From Ignavibacteria bacterium (GTDB lineage: Bacteria; Bacteroidota; Ignavibacteria; Tepidaquicellales; Tepidaquicellaceae), in contig JADJAH010000017.1 in the NCBI GenBank assembly GCA_016704345.1, forward strand, positions 149,845-213,844: DNA of 64,000 nt, written 5' to 3'. The position numbers and the translations under genes are program-made. A model generated the notes under the pieces. That model saw only the letters and a list, made by a program, of their open reading frames with translations. It was not told where the DNA came from and searched no databases. Positions 34,495 to 44,157 of the stretch are shown piece after piece (the first letter of the stretch is position 1; each line of letters begins with the position of its first letter).

Positions 34495-35648
34495 AAGATA
34501 CCGGAATATTAATATTGCAGAGGATCCTTCCTCATTACCGGACCGGCGTATTCAAGCGGCTTTCAGAGAGATTCCGGAATCTCACCATAGTGTATGGCAA
34601 ACCTGCTGCAGATGAATCACTTAAGAACGAGAAATCTCCACTTCCAAATAACTTCGTTGAAGTAAAAAATCACTATCCATTCGGAAGTTCAAAGATCTTT
34701 TTTTCTGAAGTGTTCAGAGTAGTTTCATTACGAAAACCTAAAGTAGTCATCTCGGTTTTTAATGTCGGCAATCTGAATTTGTACAGGCTGTTTCTGCTGA
34801 GAAAAGCATTTGGGATCAAGCTTATACTCTGGAGCTTCGGCTATGATCCACACCGAGGTTTTCAGCCTGACAAGAATTTCTCCGACAAAATCAGATTGTT
34901 GATGTGTCAAAATGCAGATGCAGTGATCTTCTACTGGAACAAAGGAAAGAATGAAGTAGAAAAATTCTCAAAGAAGAAGGAGCATTACTTTGTAGCGCCG
35001 AACACACTCGATACAGAAATACTTACTTCGATCAGAACACGTCTTGATTCAGCCGGAAGAGAATCTCTTAAGCGAGAATTAGGCATTACAGAAAAGCATC
35101 ACTTTGTATATGTCGGACGCCTCTTGGAAGACAAGCAGGTTGACCTTCTCATAAAGGCATTTGGACTTTTCTGCGGTGAAACAGGCGATGGAAGATTAAC
35201 CATAATTGGTGACGGACCCGAAAGAAAAAATTTGGAAGAGCTTGCACATCAAACAGAAGGCAGGATCGTATTTGCCGGAGAAATAATTGATGAGGAAACT
35301 GTGGGTAAGTGGATTTACATCAGTGACGCTTTTGTAATGCCGGGAAGACTTGGTTTGTCTGTTGTTCATTCGTTTTGTTTTGGCACTCCCGTAATTTCAC
35401 AGAAGAAAGATATCTACTACCACGGAGAAGGAATAGGCTACATAAAGGACGGCTTCAACGGGCTTCTGGCAATAGATGGCGACACAACTGACCTTGCTAA
35501 GAAAATGAAGCTGATTGCTGAAGATTCTCAACTTTCAGACAGAATGAGAAAGAATGCTATGGACACCATTGTGAATGAATGCTCTGTTGACAAGATGATA
35601 TCGGGATTTGAAGAAGCAATAGATTTTGTATTGAAGAAAGCTGAATGA
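34491..35648 (+). CDS. GT4-family glycosyltransferase
   Basis: 385 residues from a TTG whose last bases overlap the asnB stop (TTGA). A GTG at 34461 would add ten residues without a ribosome site. GT-B features include HHFVYVGRLLEDKQVD, IIGDGPERK and a C-terminal GRLGLSVVHSFCFGTPV, where the usual glutamates of the E-x7-E motif are not obvious. No signal or membrane helix. Confidence 0.85.
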   Translation: MKDTGILILQRILPHYRTGVFKRLSERFRNLTIVYGKPAADESLKNEKSPLPNNFVEVKNHYPFGSSKIFFSEVFRVVSLRKPKVVISVFNVGNLNLYRLFLLRKAFGIKLILWSFGYDPHRGFQPDKNFSDKIRLLMCQNADAVIFYWNKGKNEVEKFSKKKEHYFVAPNTLDTEILTSIRTRLDSAGRESLKRELGITEKHHFVYVGRLLEDKQVDLLIKAFGLFCGETGDGRLTIIGDGPERKNLEELAHQTEGRIVFAGEIIDEETVGKWIYISDAFVMPGRLGLSVVHSFCFGTPVISQKKDIYYHGEGIGYIKDGFNGLLAIDGDTTDLAKKMKLIAEDSQLSDRMRKNAMDTIVNECSVDKMISGFEEAIDFVLKKAE

Positions 35649-35707
35649 ATTTTCTATCGGCATCGGATTATGTAATTTGCATCTCGCTTGAAAAGTTACT
35701 TTCTTAG

Positions 35708-36835
35708 ATGCCAGCAAAGAAGAAGATATTATTGATTGGAAGCTTGCCGCCTCCTTATCACGGATCGAATGTGTATTTTGAAGGACTGCTTGATTCAAAG
35801 TTAAAAGACAAATATGAGATCTTTCATGTTGACATCTCCGATCACCGCGGACTGGAGAATCTAACTCGGCTTGATACTACGAATGTTAAGCTTGCATTAA
35901 AGGGTATATTGGAATTGCGCAGCGCACTTGGTCAGTTCAAGCCTGATCTGGTTTACATTCCGGTTGCTTCAAATTTTCTGCCGTTCCTTCGGGACGGACT
36001 ATTTATTCTGACAGCGGCATATTTTTCAAATGCGAAGATTGTCATTCATCTTCATGAAGGAAGCTATTTCAGAGAAGAATTTTACGGGAAGTCAAATTTT
36101 ATTGTCAAGAAGTTCATTAAGCACGCTCTATCAAAAGTTGACACAGCGATTGTGTACACACGCGGACTGGAAGCCACTTTCAACGGACTTGTTAAGAAAG
36201 TCGTTTCCTTTCTGAACGGTAAGGATGTTGATGGGCCGGTGGAATATGTCAGATCAAATACCGGTGCCATTAAAATTGCATACATAGGAAATCTTTTCGA
36301 AAGCAAAGGTATACTGAATTTTCTGAGATCTGCAATAATAATTTCTTCCTCTTGTCCCGAAGCAAGATTTATAGTTGCCGGAACCTGGGGAGCAGATAAA
36401 GAGAAAGTGAATCGTGAAGCAGAACGAATCATAGCAGAAGGAAGGCTTGAGGATAAAATTAAATTTTTGGGTTCCGTTACCGGAGATGAGTTAAAAGACT
36501 TTTACATGTCAACTGATGTCCTGATATTTCCGTCAATGTATCTGTACGAGGGTTGTCCGCTGATAATCATTGATGCATTGGGTTTTGGAATCCCGGTAAT
36601 TTCAAGCAAAGGAATCGGCGCTATACCGGAAATGATTTCCGACGGTGTTGATGGTTTTCTCGTTGATCCGGCCAATCCGCAGGAAATAGCTGACAAAGCA
36701 GTAATGCTGATTAATGATCCGCACCTTAGAACAGAAATAGGAAAAGCCGGCAGGAAAAAGTATGAGGAGGAATTCACAAAAGAGAAGAACATTTCTAACA
36801 TCATCAGGACTTTTGAAGATGCGTTATCAATTTGA
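35708..36835 (+). CDS. GT4-family glycosyltransferase
   Basis: A 375-residue GT-B enzyme with the N-terminal glycine-rich loop LIGSLPPPYHGSNVY and C-terminal donor site YEGCPLIIIDALGFG. ATG start after a 59 bp gap. A family member commonly placed before WecG/TagA enzymes in such loci. Confidence 0.88.
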   Translation: MPAKKKILLIGSLPPPYHGSNVYFEGLLDSKLKDKYEIFHVDISDHRGLENLTRLDTTNVKLALKGILELRSALGQFKPDLVYIPVASNFLPFLRDGLFILTAAYFSNAKIVIHLHEGSYFREEFYGKSNFIVKKFIKHALSKVDTAIVYTRGLEATFNGLVKKVVSFLNGKDVDGPVEYVRSNTGAIKIAYIGNLFESKGILNFLRSAIIISSSCPEARFIVAGTWGADKEKVNREAERIIAEGRLEDKIKFLGSVTGDELKDFYMSTDVLIFPSMYLYEGCPLIIIDALGFGIPVISSKGIGAIPEMISDGVDGFLVDPANPQEIADKAVMLINDPHLRTEIGKAGRKKYEEEFTKEKNISNIIRTFEDALSI

Positions 36836-36856
36836 CCTGTTGGATTTATTTCAGAA

Positions 36857-37618
36857 ATGATGAAGAGTATTTTTATTAAAGGTGTGAAGATCAGCGTTTG
36901 CGAAATGAGTTCGGCAATAAGCGAAGCAATGTCTTTGCTTTCATCAGGAAGACCGTCTTACATCTGTGTCACTGATGCAGGCAATGTAGTTAACGCATAC
37001 CGTAATTCATCCGAGCTGAGAAACGCAATCAACAATTCAGATCTCTCATTGCCGGATGGAAGACCTATTTCGATACTTGCCGGGATGAAAGGTGTAGAAG
37101 GTATTGGCAGAGTTGCAGGTCCCGACTTTATGCAAAAGATCTTTGAACAAACATCCGGAACAAATATATCTCATTTCTTTCTCGGCGACACAAATGAAAT
37201 TCTTGACAAGCTCATGAAAGAGTTGAGGACAAAATACAATATTAAGATATCAGGTTTTTACAGTCCGCCGTTTGAGAACTGGTCACCGGCAACTGATGAT
37301 GATATCATTAAAAGATTGAGAATAGTAAATGCGGACTTTATTTGGGTAAGCCTTGGCGGCGGCAAGCAGGAAGTCTGGATGATGAAGAATCACGAACGAC
37401 TTGAAAAGGGAGTAATGATTGGAGTTGGCGCTGCATTCAGGTTTCTTACAGGTGATATACAACGTGCGCCTCTTATGATGCAAAAGACAGGACTCGAGTG
37501 GCTTTACAGATTGATTCAACAACCCGGCAAAATGTTTGGCAGATACGCCGGCACTTTGCCTTACTTTGCGGCCTATTCAATACAGGAATTGTTTAATAAT
37601 AAAATGACACCAAAATAA
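36857..37618 (+). CDS. WecG/TagA/CpsF-family glycosyltransferase (GT26)
   Basis: A 253-residue GT26 enzyme with SLPDGRPI at about 64-71, GRVAGPDFM and the VSLGGGKQEVWM strand. These enzymes add the second sugar (such as ManNAcA or ManNAc) to a lipid-linked first sugar. ATG start; one base separates it from the following aminotransferase. A second GT26 is at 49912, consistent with two glycans. Confidence 0.88.
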   Translation: MMKSIFIKGVKISVCEMSSAISEAMSLLSSGRPSYICVTDAGNVVNAYRNSSELRNAINNSDLSLPDGRPISILAGMKGVEGIGRVAGPDFMQKIFEQTSGTNISHFFLGDTNEILDKLMKELRTKYNIKISGFYSPPFENWSPATDDDIIKRLRIVNADFIWVSLGGGKQEVWMMKNHERLEKGVMIGVGAAFRFLTGDIQRAPLMMQKTGLEWLYRLIQQPGKMFGRYAGTLPYFAAYSIQELFNNKMTPK

Positions 37619-37619
37619 A

Positions 37620-38729
37620 ATGCAGGTACCATTTAATGATCTGAAACTTTTGCATTCCGGATTAAAGAAAGAAATGCTTACGGAAATTGAGAACATCATA
37701 GATAATTCATCATTCATCCTTGGTCAGGGAGTAAGGAGTTTTGAGAATGACTTTGCAGCATCAATCGGCGTGAAGCATTGCATTGGGGTAAGTTCAGGCA
37801 CTGATGCTAATCATCTTGCTCTGTGGGCACACGGCATAGGTCCCGGCGATGAGGTCATAATTCCGGCAAATACTTTTATTGCCACGGCGTGGGGTGTAAC
37901 ATTGTGCGGAGCAACTCCGGTTTTTGCAGATTGCGAAGAGGACAGTTACAACATCGATCCGGCGGATGTTGAAAGAAAAATAACTTCAAAGACAAAAGCA
38001 ATTGTACCTGTTCATCTTTATGGACAAACCGCAGACATGGATAAATTAAGATCAGTCTGCAATGGAAGAGATATTCTTTTAGTTGAAGATGCAGCACAAG
38101 CGCACTTTGCTGAATACAAAGGCAGGATGGCGGGAAGCTTTTCCGTCGCGGCTTCTTTCAGTTTTTATCCCGGGAAAAATCTTGGCGCAATTGGCGAAGC
38201 AGGTGCACTCACAACAGACAGCGATGAACTTGACTCAAAATTCAGGATGCTCCGTGATCACGGGTCCGAGAAGAAATATTATCATAACGAGTTTGGACAC
38301 AATTACAGGATGGATGGAATTCAGGGAGCTGTTCTGGCTTTAAAACTGAAGCATCTCAAGCTCTGGACAGAACAGCGAAGACAGGCGGCGAAATTTTATG
38401 ACGTTAAGCTCTCGGGAATTGATGGATTAATTCTTCCGAAGGAAATGCCGTATGCAAAACATGTGTATCATCTTTATGTTATCAAGTGTCAAAAACGGGA
38501 GGAGCTGATTCAATTCCTCGGAGAAAACGGCATCTCCACAGGGCTTCATTATCCTGTTCCGCTTCATTTGCAGGAATGCTTTGCAGATCTCGGATACAAA
38601 CACGGCGACTTTCCACAAACTGAAAGCCTTTCTGAAAACTGTGTTTCATTGCCCATTTATCCGGGCATTTCAGAAGAACAGCTTGGATTCGTTTGTGACA
38701 AAATTAAACATTTCATCAAATCATTATAA
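37620..38729 (+). CDS. DegT/DnrJ/EryC1 sugar aminotransferase
   Basis: A 369-residue PLP aminotransferase with Lys186 in SFSFYPGKNLG, VEDAAQAH and GVSSGTDANH. It is similar in form to the WbpE-like protein at 20127. With the hexapeptide acetyltransferase at 40209 it could make an N-acetylated amino sugar (3- or 4-position unclear). ATG start. Confidence 0.87.
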   Translation: MQVPFNDLKLLHSGLKKEMLTEIENIIDNSSFILGQGVRSFENDFAASIGVKHCIGVSSGTDANHLALWAHGIGPGDEVIIPANTFIATAWGVTLCGATPVFADCEEDSYNIDPADVERKITSKTKAIVPVHLYGQTADMDKLRSVCNGRDILLVEDAAQAHFAEYKGRMAGSFSVAASFSFYPGKNLGAIGEAGALTTDSDELDSKFRMLRDHGSEKKYYHNEFGHNYRMDGIQGAVLALKLKHLKLWTEQRRQAAKFYDVKLSGIDGLILPKEMPYAKHVYHLYVIKCQKREELIQFLGENGISTGLHYPVPLHLQECFADLGYKHGDFPQTESLSENCVSLPIYPGISEEQLGFVCDKIKHFIKSL

Positions 38730-38775
38730 GTACTATTCTAAGACAGGCATAAGGTTTTCCTATCTTTATCAAATA

Positions 38776-40212
38776 ATGAAGTATCCAAGGTATAAGTACG
38801 TTTTCGCTTTCTTTGATTTTACAATAGTATTTCTGTCATTCCGTGTTGCAGAATACGTGACCGCGGTGATACTCAACAAAAAAATTCTAGTTGAAGAAAA
38901 CTTACTGCTTACTTCTGTTACGTTCTTTGTCTTCTCCGTAATTTTCATACTTCTGTTTCAGAACAATTACCTATACAGGATAAATGTGTTTCTGACAAGA
39001 GCTACACAGCTTACTGCAATCATCAAGTCGTTCCTGTACGGAATTCTCATACTCATAATTTTTTCGTTCGTCATAAAATTCAATCTGCTTCTTTCTTCAA
39101 GAGTATTTGTGCTGTGTTTTTTTGTAATTGCTCTGAGTGGAATTGCAGTGATGAGAATAGCTTTCCTGAGACACTTCTACATGAATTTCACAAAGATCCT
39201 TCACAACAGCAACGTACTTATAGTTGGTGCCGGTAAACCCGGGAAACTTCTTGCCGAGAAATTAATATTTGAAAATTTCTACGGCATAAGAATACTCGGA
39301 TTTGTTGATGATGACGTTCCGAAAGGCGAAAAGATATTCAAAGAGCTCGAGTGCCTCGGGTCACTTGAGGATCTTGAATTGATGGTAAAGGAGCATAAGA
39401 TTGACGAAGTTCTGATTGCATTGGATAATATTTCCTATGACAAACTCATGTCATTGATTGACAGAGCTAATCATCTTGAGAAGACAGTTAAGCTTACCTC
39501 TGAGCTTTTCAATATAGTCCCCGAAAAGATCGTTACGGATTCCTATTCAGGAATACCTGTTGTGGATCTTTCTCCGAAGGTAAATCACAATTTGAACTAT
39601 TACTACAAACGAACTTTTGATTACATAGCATCAGCAGCCGGCTTAATAATCCTTTCACCGGTGTTCTTCTTCATATCGATCCTCGTGAAGCTATCATCAC
39701 CGGGTGAAGTTTTCTTCAAGCAAACCAGGATCGGAAAGAATGGAAAGCCGTTTTCGTTTTATAAATTCAGATCCATGTATAAGAACAGTCAGAATGAGAC
39801 CCAGAGGGAAGAGTTCATGAAGAACTTCATCCGTAACAACGAAAAGTATGTGATTGGGTCTAACAAAGTTGTCGATGAATCTCTCATTACTCCAATCGGG
39901 AGAATTCTGAGGAAAACTTCTCTTGACGAACTTCCGCAACTCTACAATGTGCTTAGAGGTGAAATGAGTCTGGTAGGTCCGAGACCCTGTCTGCCTTATG
40001 AATATGAATCTTATGACGAGTGGCATAAACGAAGACACATAGTTTTACCCGGCTGCACCGGAGTTTGGCAGGTGTCCGGAAGAAGCTCCGTTTCATTCAA
40101 AGATTCAGTCATACTCGATATCTACTATATAAATAACATGACTCCATGGCTTGACCTTCAGCTTATCTTTAAAACATTCCCCGTAATGATGTTTGGAAGA
40201 GGAGCAAAGTGA
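38776..40212 (+). CDS. Undecaprenyl-phosphate sugar phosphotransferase (WcaJ/WbaP type)
   Basis: 478 residues from ATG 38776. The open frame extends back into the preceding gene, but that part has no family features. Four hydrophobic helices come first, then a CoA-binding-like domain (NVLIVGAGKPGKLLAEKL). The C-terminal phosphoglycosyltransferase has KRTFDYIASAAGL, the KFRSMY stretch, RKTSLDELPQLYNV and LVGPRP. It starts glycan synthesis by moving a sugar-1-phosphate to undecaprenyl phosphate. It is the only initiating enzyme of this class in the window. Confidence 0.92.
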   Translation: MKYPRYKYVFAFFDFTIVFLSFRVAEYVTAVILNKKILVEENLLLTSVTFFVFSVIFILLFQNNYLYRINVFLTRATQLTAIIKSFLYGILILIIFSFVIKFNLLLSSRVFVLCFFVIALSGIAVMRIAFLRHFYMNFTKILHNSNVLIVGAGKPGKLLAEKLIFENFYGIRILGFVDDDVPKGEKIFKELECLGSLEDLELMVKEHKIDEVLIALDNISYDKLMSLIDRANHLEKTVKLTSELFNIVPEKIVTDSYSGIPVVDLSPKVNHNLNYYYKRTFDYIASAAGLIILSPVFFFISILVKLSSPGEVFFKQTRIGKNGKPFSFYKFRSMYKNSQNETQREEFMKNFIRNNEKYVIGSNKVVDESLITPIGRILRKTSLDELPQLYNVLRGEMSLVGPRPCLPYEYESYDEWHKRRHIVLPGCTGVWQVSGRSSVSFKDSVILDIYYINNMTPWLDLQLIFKTFPVMMFGRGAK

Positions 40213-40685
40213 TACCTAATCCGAAGCAAAGCATAAACAATGTAAAGCTTGGCAAAGATGTTAAGATCTTTGACTTTGTAAATTTGTACGGCTGTTCGAT
40301 TGATGACAATACAAAGATCGGCACGTTTGTTGAAATCCAGAAGAATGCTTCGATCGGCAAAAACTGCAAAATATCTTCCCACACTTTTATTTGTGAGGGT
40401 GTTCATATTGAAGATGATGTATTTGTTGGACATAATGTGACCTTCATAAATGACAAGGTGCCAAGATCAGTTAGTGCTTCCGGTGAAATGCAAACTGAGG
40501 AGGATTGGAAAGTTGTTGAAACACATGTAAAGAAAGGCGCATCAATAGGATCATCCTCAACCATAATGTGCGGCGTTACTATCGGAGAAGGTGCAGTAGT
40601 TGGCGCCGGTGCAGTTGTAACCAAAGATGTTCCTCCAAAGGCAGTTGTTGTCGGTGTTCCTGCAAGAATTTTAAGATACGTCTGA
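40209..40685 (+). CDS. Hexapeptide-repeat sugar acetyltransferase
   Basis: A 158-residue left-handed beta-helix protein (KIGTFVEIQKNASIGKNC and MCGVTIGEGAVVGAGAVV). It is close in plan to the WbpD-like protein at 18180 but shorter. GTG start overlapping the stop of the sugar transferase (GTGA), with AGAGGAG just upstream. Likely partner of the aminotransferase at 37620. Confidence 0.85.
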   Translation: MIPNPKQSINNVKLGKDVKIFDFVNLYGCSIDDNTKIGTFVEIQKNASIGKNCKISSHTFICEGVHIEDDVFVGHNVTFINDKVPRSVSASGEMQTEEDWKVVETHVKKGASIGSSSTIMCGVTIGEGAVVGAGAVVTKDVPPKAVVVGVPARILRYV

Positions 40686-40753
40686 TTCTTCAGAAGAAGA
40701 AAATAATATTTGGTAGTGACTATCCGGATAAACTAATGCCGGATTCTTAGACT

Positions 40754-41998
40754 ATGACGAAACTTCGCCGCGTTTTAAAATCATTCCGTTTCATCTCTGA
40801 AAGCAAATTCATCCTGTATTATTCGCTCGTTGAGCGGATCTTCTTCTTCCTTTTTTTTCTGATCATTGCCAGAAGATTTCAAGTTGATTCCTATGGCGAA
40901 CTCATAACAGGTTTTGCCATTGCAAACGCATCTGCGATTATGTTTGACCTTGGAGTTCCGATACATCTGCAGAAGGAAATTTCCTCAGGGAAAAATACAG
41001 ACAAGCTAATGCCATCAGTCTTGTCTCTCAATCTTATCTTGCTGCCTTTGTTCTTACTTGCGGCGCTGTCTATAGGAGTTTTTGTTTACGATATTCCGAT
41101 GTCATTAATGTTAATGATCTGTACACCGGTTTACCTTTTTTCAGGTTCAAATCTGATAAGCAAAGCGCTTGCAGGGTTCGGAGATTTTCGTTCACAATTC
41201 TATTCAGTAGTCAAAACAAGAGTTCCTCTTTTGGTTTTTCTCGCAGCCTTTTATTTCACCGGACAATCATCGCCTTTTCCATATTTGATTGCTCTTACCG
41301 CAGGAGCATTGGCTCAATTGACAATGCTGCTTGTTAAACTAAGAATCAGAATTAAAGTGTTGCCGGGTTTTGTGAAAGGTGTGTCAATGATACGGGATCT
41401 TATCATTGTATTACCGCTTGGTGCCGCCGTTGCACTGAATTTCCTCTATGATAAGATTGACATTCTGCTTATCTCAAAGATGCTTGGGTTTTCGGAAAGC
41501 GCAATCTACAGTATCGCATACGGACTCTTCAAAGCAGCTTCTTTGTCATATACCTTCTTTCTTATCCCTGCATTGTCAAAGATCTCATACTTCAGCAGGA
41601 GGAAATCTGCAGTAAGACTTTATCTCGCAAAATACACTTTAATTATTTTTTTGATCTGTGTATTTGTGATAGTTGCCCTGGTACTTTCAGCTGATATTTT
41701 TGTGGAATTGCTTTATGGAGAGAAATTCAACGAGTCTGCTAACATATTGAAGGTCTTGTCATTCGCAACTCTCGGAATGGGTCTGAACAATCTTTTCGGC
41801 GTCGCACTTAACGGACTCGGATTATATAAGGAGAATCTTTATGTTACATTTTCCGGACTTATCATAAATATTATCCTGAACGTATTACTCATACCAACTA
41901 TGGGAATCATGGGAGCCGTAATCGCTACGCTTGCAACCGAGTATCTCGTACTTGCCGGAGACAGCTATTACATAAAAGATTTTCTCAGAAAAGCATAA
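40754..41998 (+). CDS. wzx: Oligosaccharide flippase (second Wzx-like)
   Basis: A 414-residue membrane protein with about twelve hydrophobic segments and the flippase N-terminus (FFFLFFLIIARRFQVDSYGEL, split by a short loop). It differs strongly from the Wzx at 26716. Two flippases point to two lipid-linked oligosaccharides. ATG start after a 68 bp gap. Confidence 0.88.
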   Translation: MTKLRRVLKSFRFISESKFILYYSLVERIFFFLFFLIIARRFQVDSYGELITGFAIANASAIMFDLGVPIHLQKEISSGKNTDKLMPSVLSLNLILLPLFLLAALSIGVFVYDIPMSLMLMICTPVYLFSGSNLISKALAGFGDFRSQFYSVVKTRVPLLVFLAAFYFTGQSSPFPYLIALTAGALAQLTMLLVKLRIRIKVLPGFVKGVSMIRDLIIVLPLGAAVALNFLYDKIDILLISKMLGFSESAIYSIAYGLFKAASLSYTFFLIPALSKISYFSRRKSAVRLYLAKYTLIIFLICVFVIVALVLSADIFVELLYGEKFNESANILKVLSFATLGMGLNNLFGVALNGLGLYKENLYVTFSGLIINIILNVLLIPTMGIMGAVIATLATEYLVLAGDSYYIKDFLRKA

Positions 41999-42003
41999 CA
42001 ACA

Positions 42004-42666
42004 TTGGGTACATCAAACTGGCAAAACATTTCATACAATATTGATCTTGTCAAGAGACTCGACCCGAAATCAATTCTCGATATCGGAATTGGTTTTGGCA
42101 GATGGGGAATCCTCTTCAGAGAATTTCTTGAGATCTGGGGAGAACGAAATTATTCAGGAGAGTGGAAACGCAGGATAGATGGTGTTGAGGCGTTTCCGGG
42201 TTACATTAAGGAATACCATAATTTCTTCTACAACAATATATATTTAGAGGAAGCGCTATCGTTTATGAGAAGGCTTGATGTGAATTATGATCTCATAAAT
42301 TGCGGCGATGTTATTGAACACTTCAATAAAGCTGACGGCAAAGAGCTGATCGATCTCGCATTGGAAAAGGGCAAATATATTCTAATCAATATTCCCATCG
42401 GCGACAACTGGGAGCAGGAAGCGATCAACAATAATGAATACGAAATTCACAGAAGCTCCTGGAGTATATCCGATTTTTCCGGATTTGAGAACAACATAGC
42501 CGAAGTATTTGAAGATATTGAACTCAGGAAATTTCTCGTGATACTTCTTTCAAAAGATCCCATAGATCTTACAAAGGCATACGGAAAACATTTCCGTCTC
42601 AAGAGCATAATGAAGAACAAACTTGGCCTCGCACGAATCGTCAATCTGATCTCAAAGCCGAAATGA
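42004..42666 (+). CDS. Class I SAM-dependent methyltransferase
   Basis: A 220-residue protein with the SAM-binding motif ILDIGIGFGRWG at about residues 24-35 and an acidic INCGDVIEHF strand. TTG start five bases after the flippase; stop overlaps the next gene (ATGA). Substrate not known, presumably a sugar of the nascent glycan. Confidence 0.78.
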   Translation: MGTSNWQNISYNIDLVKRLDPKSILDIGIGFGRWGILFREFLEIWGERNYSGEWKRRIDGVEAFPGYIKEYHNFFYNNIYLEEALSFMRRLDVNYDLINCGDVIEHFNKADGKELIDLALEKGKYILINIPIGDNWEQEAINNNEYEIHRSSWSISDFSGFENNIAEVFEDIELRKFLVILLSKDPIDLTKAYGKHFRLKSIMKNKLGLARIVNLISKPK

Positions 42667-43799
42667 TCATTAAGAGAACGATCACATTCAATCTCATTCT
42701 GCCGGTTCTTATAGCTGTGAGTCTATATTTATGCATGAACTTCTTTGACTGGGTGATCGATGACCTGTACATTTACTTCCGTTATGTTAATAATTTTATT
42801 TCAGGCAATGGAATCGTTTTCAACAAAGGCGAATACGTGGAGGGGTTCTCGAGTTTCTTGTGGTTCCTCTATTTGTCATTGTGCGGTGTGTTGAATCTTC
42901 CACTGGAGGCCTCGGCTAAGTACTCCGGGCTTGTACTCTCGGTTCTGAATACGATCATTGCTTACAGAATTTCCTCGAAGATTATGCCCGGAAGATTCGC
43001 GCTCATAGCCCCTGTCATGATGTTGTTCAGTCTTCCATATATGCTGTGGTCAATATCGGGCTTTGAAGTGATGCTTTACATATTTCTTATTCTCTCATCA
43101 GTGTTCATTGTTATTTCAGGAAAAAGTTCTGTCCGTAAGATAATGCTCCCTATGCTTCTGTTCCTTATTACAATTACGCGCCCTGAGGGAATTCTCACTG
43201 CCGCTGCAATTATTGCTTATGTGTTTTTTTATAAGAAAGAATACAGTGATTTGAAATTCATGACGCTCTTATTCTCTTCATTACTTTTGCTGTTCGTCAT
43301 GTTCAGAATTTTGTACTTTGGAGATATTTTGCCGAACACATATTACGCAAAGATAGGACACAACTTATTAGGCAATTATGAATTGAGGTCATACAAAAAC
43401 GGGTTTATGTATTTTGTATTTTTTTTAAAATCCAATCCGCAATTCATACCCGCTGTAATGTTCTCAATATTTGTGATTCTCAAGGCAAGGCATCACAGAG
43501 CAATGATACTCTTAGTTATTATCTTTGCAAGTCAGTTGATGTTTATTATCTTCTCGGGCGGTGACTGGATGGTACAATACAGATTTGCAGTTCCGGCAAT
43601 TCCGATTCTTGCAATTATTTCGGTTGGGCTATTGCATTCGCTTGCCGTTACAGAAAGACGGCGTGAGTTTGCAGTTTCGGTACTTGCTATATCAATTTGC
43701 CTGATAACTGCAGTTAGTCTGAAGTACAATGATTACACAAATCGAGAGAGAGATCACGTTATGGAACAATTTAAAATCAATTGCACCCGGAATGAATGA
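42663..43799 (+). CDS. GT-C family membrane glycosyltransferase, N-terminal part (frameshifted)
   Basis: 378 codons with eight or more hydrophobic segments. The first loop reads DDLYIYFRYVNNFISGNG, followed by FNKGEYVEGFSSFLW and later TRPEGIL. This is the form of lipid-linked-sugar-using GT-C enzymes (AftB-like). The frame is lost at the AAAA run 43773-43776, just after the last helix. Deleting one A joins it to the tail read at 43777-44157 (FKSIAPGMNE). As given, the product lacks its periplasmic C-terminal domain. Confidence 0.82.
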   Translation: MIIKRTITFNLILPVLIAVSLYLCMNFFDWVIDDLYIYFRYVNNFISGNGIVFNKGEYVEGFSSFLWFLYLSLCGVLNLPLEASAKYSGLVLSVLNTIIAYRISSKIMPGRFALIAPVMMLFSLPYMLWSISGFEVMLYIFLILSSVFIVISGKSSVRKIMLPMLLFLITITRPEGILTAAAIIAYVFFYKKEYSDLKFMTLLFSSLLLLFVMFRILYFGDILPNTYYAKIGHNLLGNYELRSYKNGFMYFVFFLKSNPQFIPAVMFSIFVILKARHHRAMILLVIIFASQLMFIIFSGGDWMVQYRFAVPAIPILAIISVGLLHSLAVTERRREFAVSVLAISICLITAVSLKYNDYTNRERDHVMEQFKINCTRNE

Positions 43800-44157
43800 G
43801 GTCATTCAGGGAGGAGCATTAGCGGCGAGCGGAGCGTGCGGAATAATGCCATACTACATGAAGGATGTAAAGTTCATTGATATGGTAGGACTCACTGATC
43901 GTGTGATTGCAAAGAACGGGAACCGTTCGGGTATGTGGTTTGAAAAGTCGCTTCCTGCTTATGTGTATTCTCTCAACCCTCAATGGATTATAATGTGGAA
44001 GAAATCAAACAATGGCGGCGAATATGAATTCAGAAATGCCGCACCTGTTTACTACGAAATGTCACAGTCGCCGGGATTTAGTAATTACAGTCTGCAAAGG
44101 TCTTACGATGTTCTTCATGATGTAAAAATAGAATTTTATAAGCTCAAAGATATCTGA
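43729..44157 (+). CDS. Periplasmic C-terminal domain of the GT-C protein (second frame)
   Basis: An open frame of 142 codons. Family-like sequence starts around 43774 (SIAPGMNEVIQGGA, GIMPYYMKDVKFIDMVGLTD). It has no membrane helix or start signal of its own and continues the upstream protein in the +1 frame. The ATG at 43729 is probably not used. It ends directly before the next glycosyltransferase. Confidence 0.65.
   Translation: MITQIEREITLWNNLKSIAPGMNEVIQGGALAASGACGIMPYYMKDVKFIDMVGLTDRVIAKNGNRSGMWFEKSLPAYVYSLNPQWIIMWKKSNNGGEYEFRNAAPVYYEMSQSPGFSNYSLQRSYDVLHDVKIEFYKLKDI

Noticed and set aside
38581..38775. N-terminal extension of the sugar phosphotransferase into the preceding aminotransferase gene
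   Set aside because: The 65 extra residues are a shifted frame of the aminotransferase; ATG 38776 gives the usual family start.
43770..43776. TTTAAAA as a programmed minus-one slippery heptamer in the GT-C gene
   Set aside because: The heptamer is not in the needed phase (zero frame reads TTT-AAA), and the tail lies in the +1, not the -1 frame.
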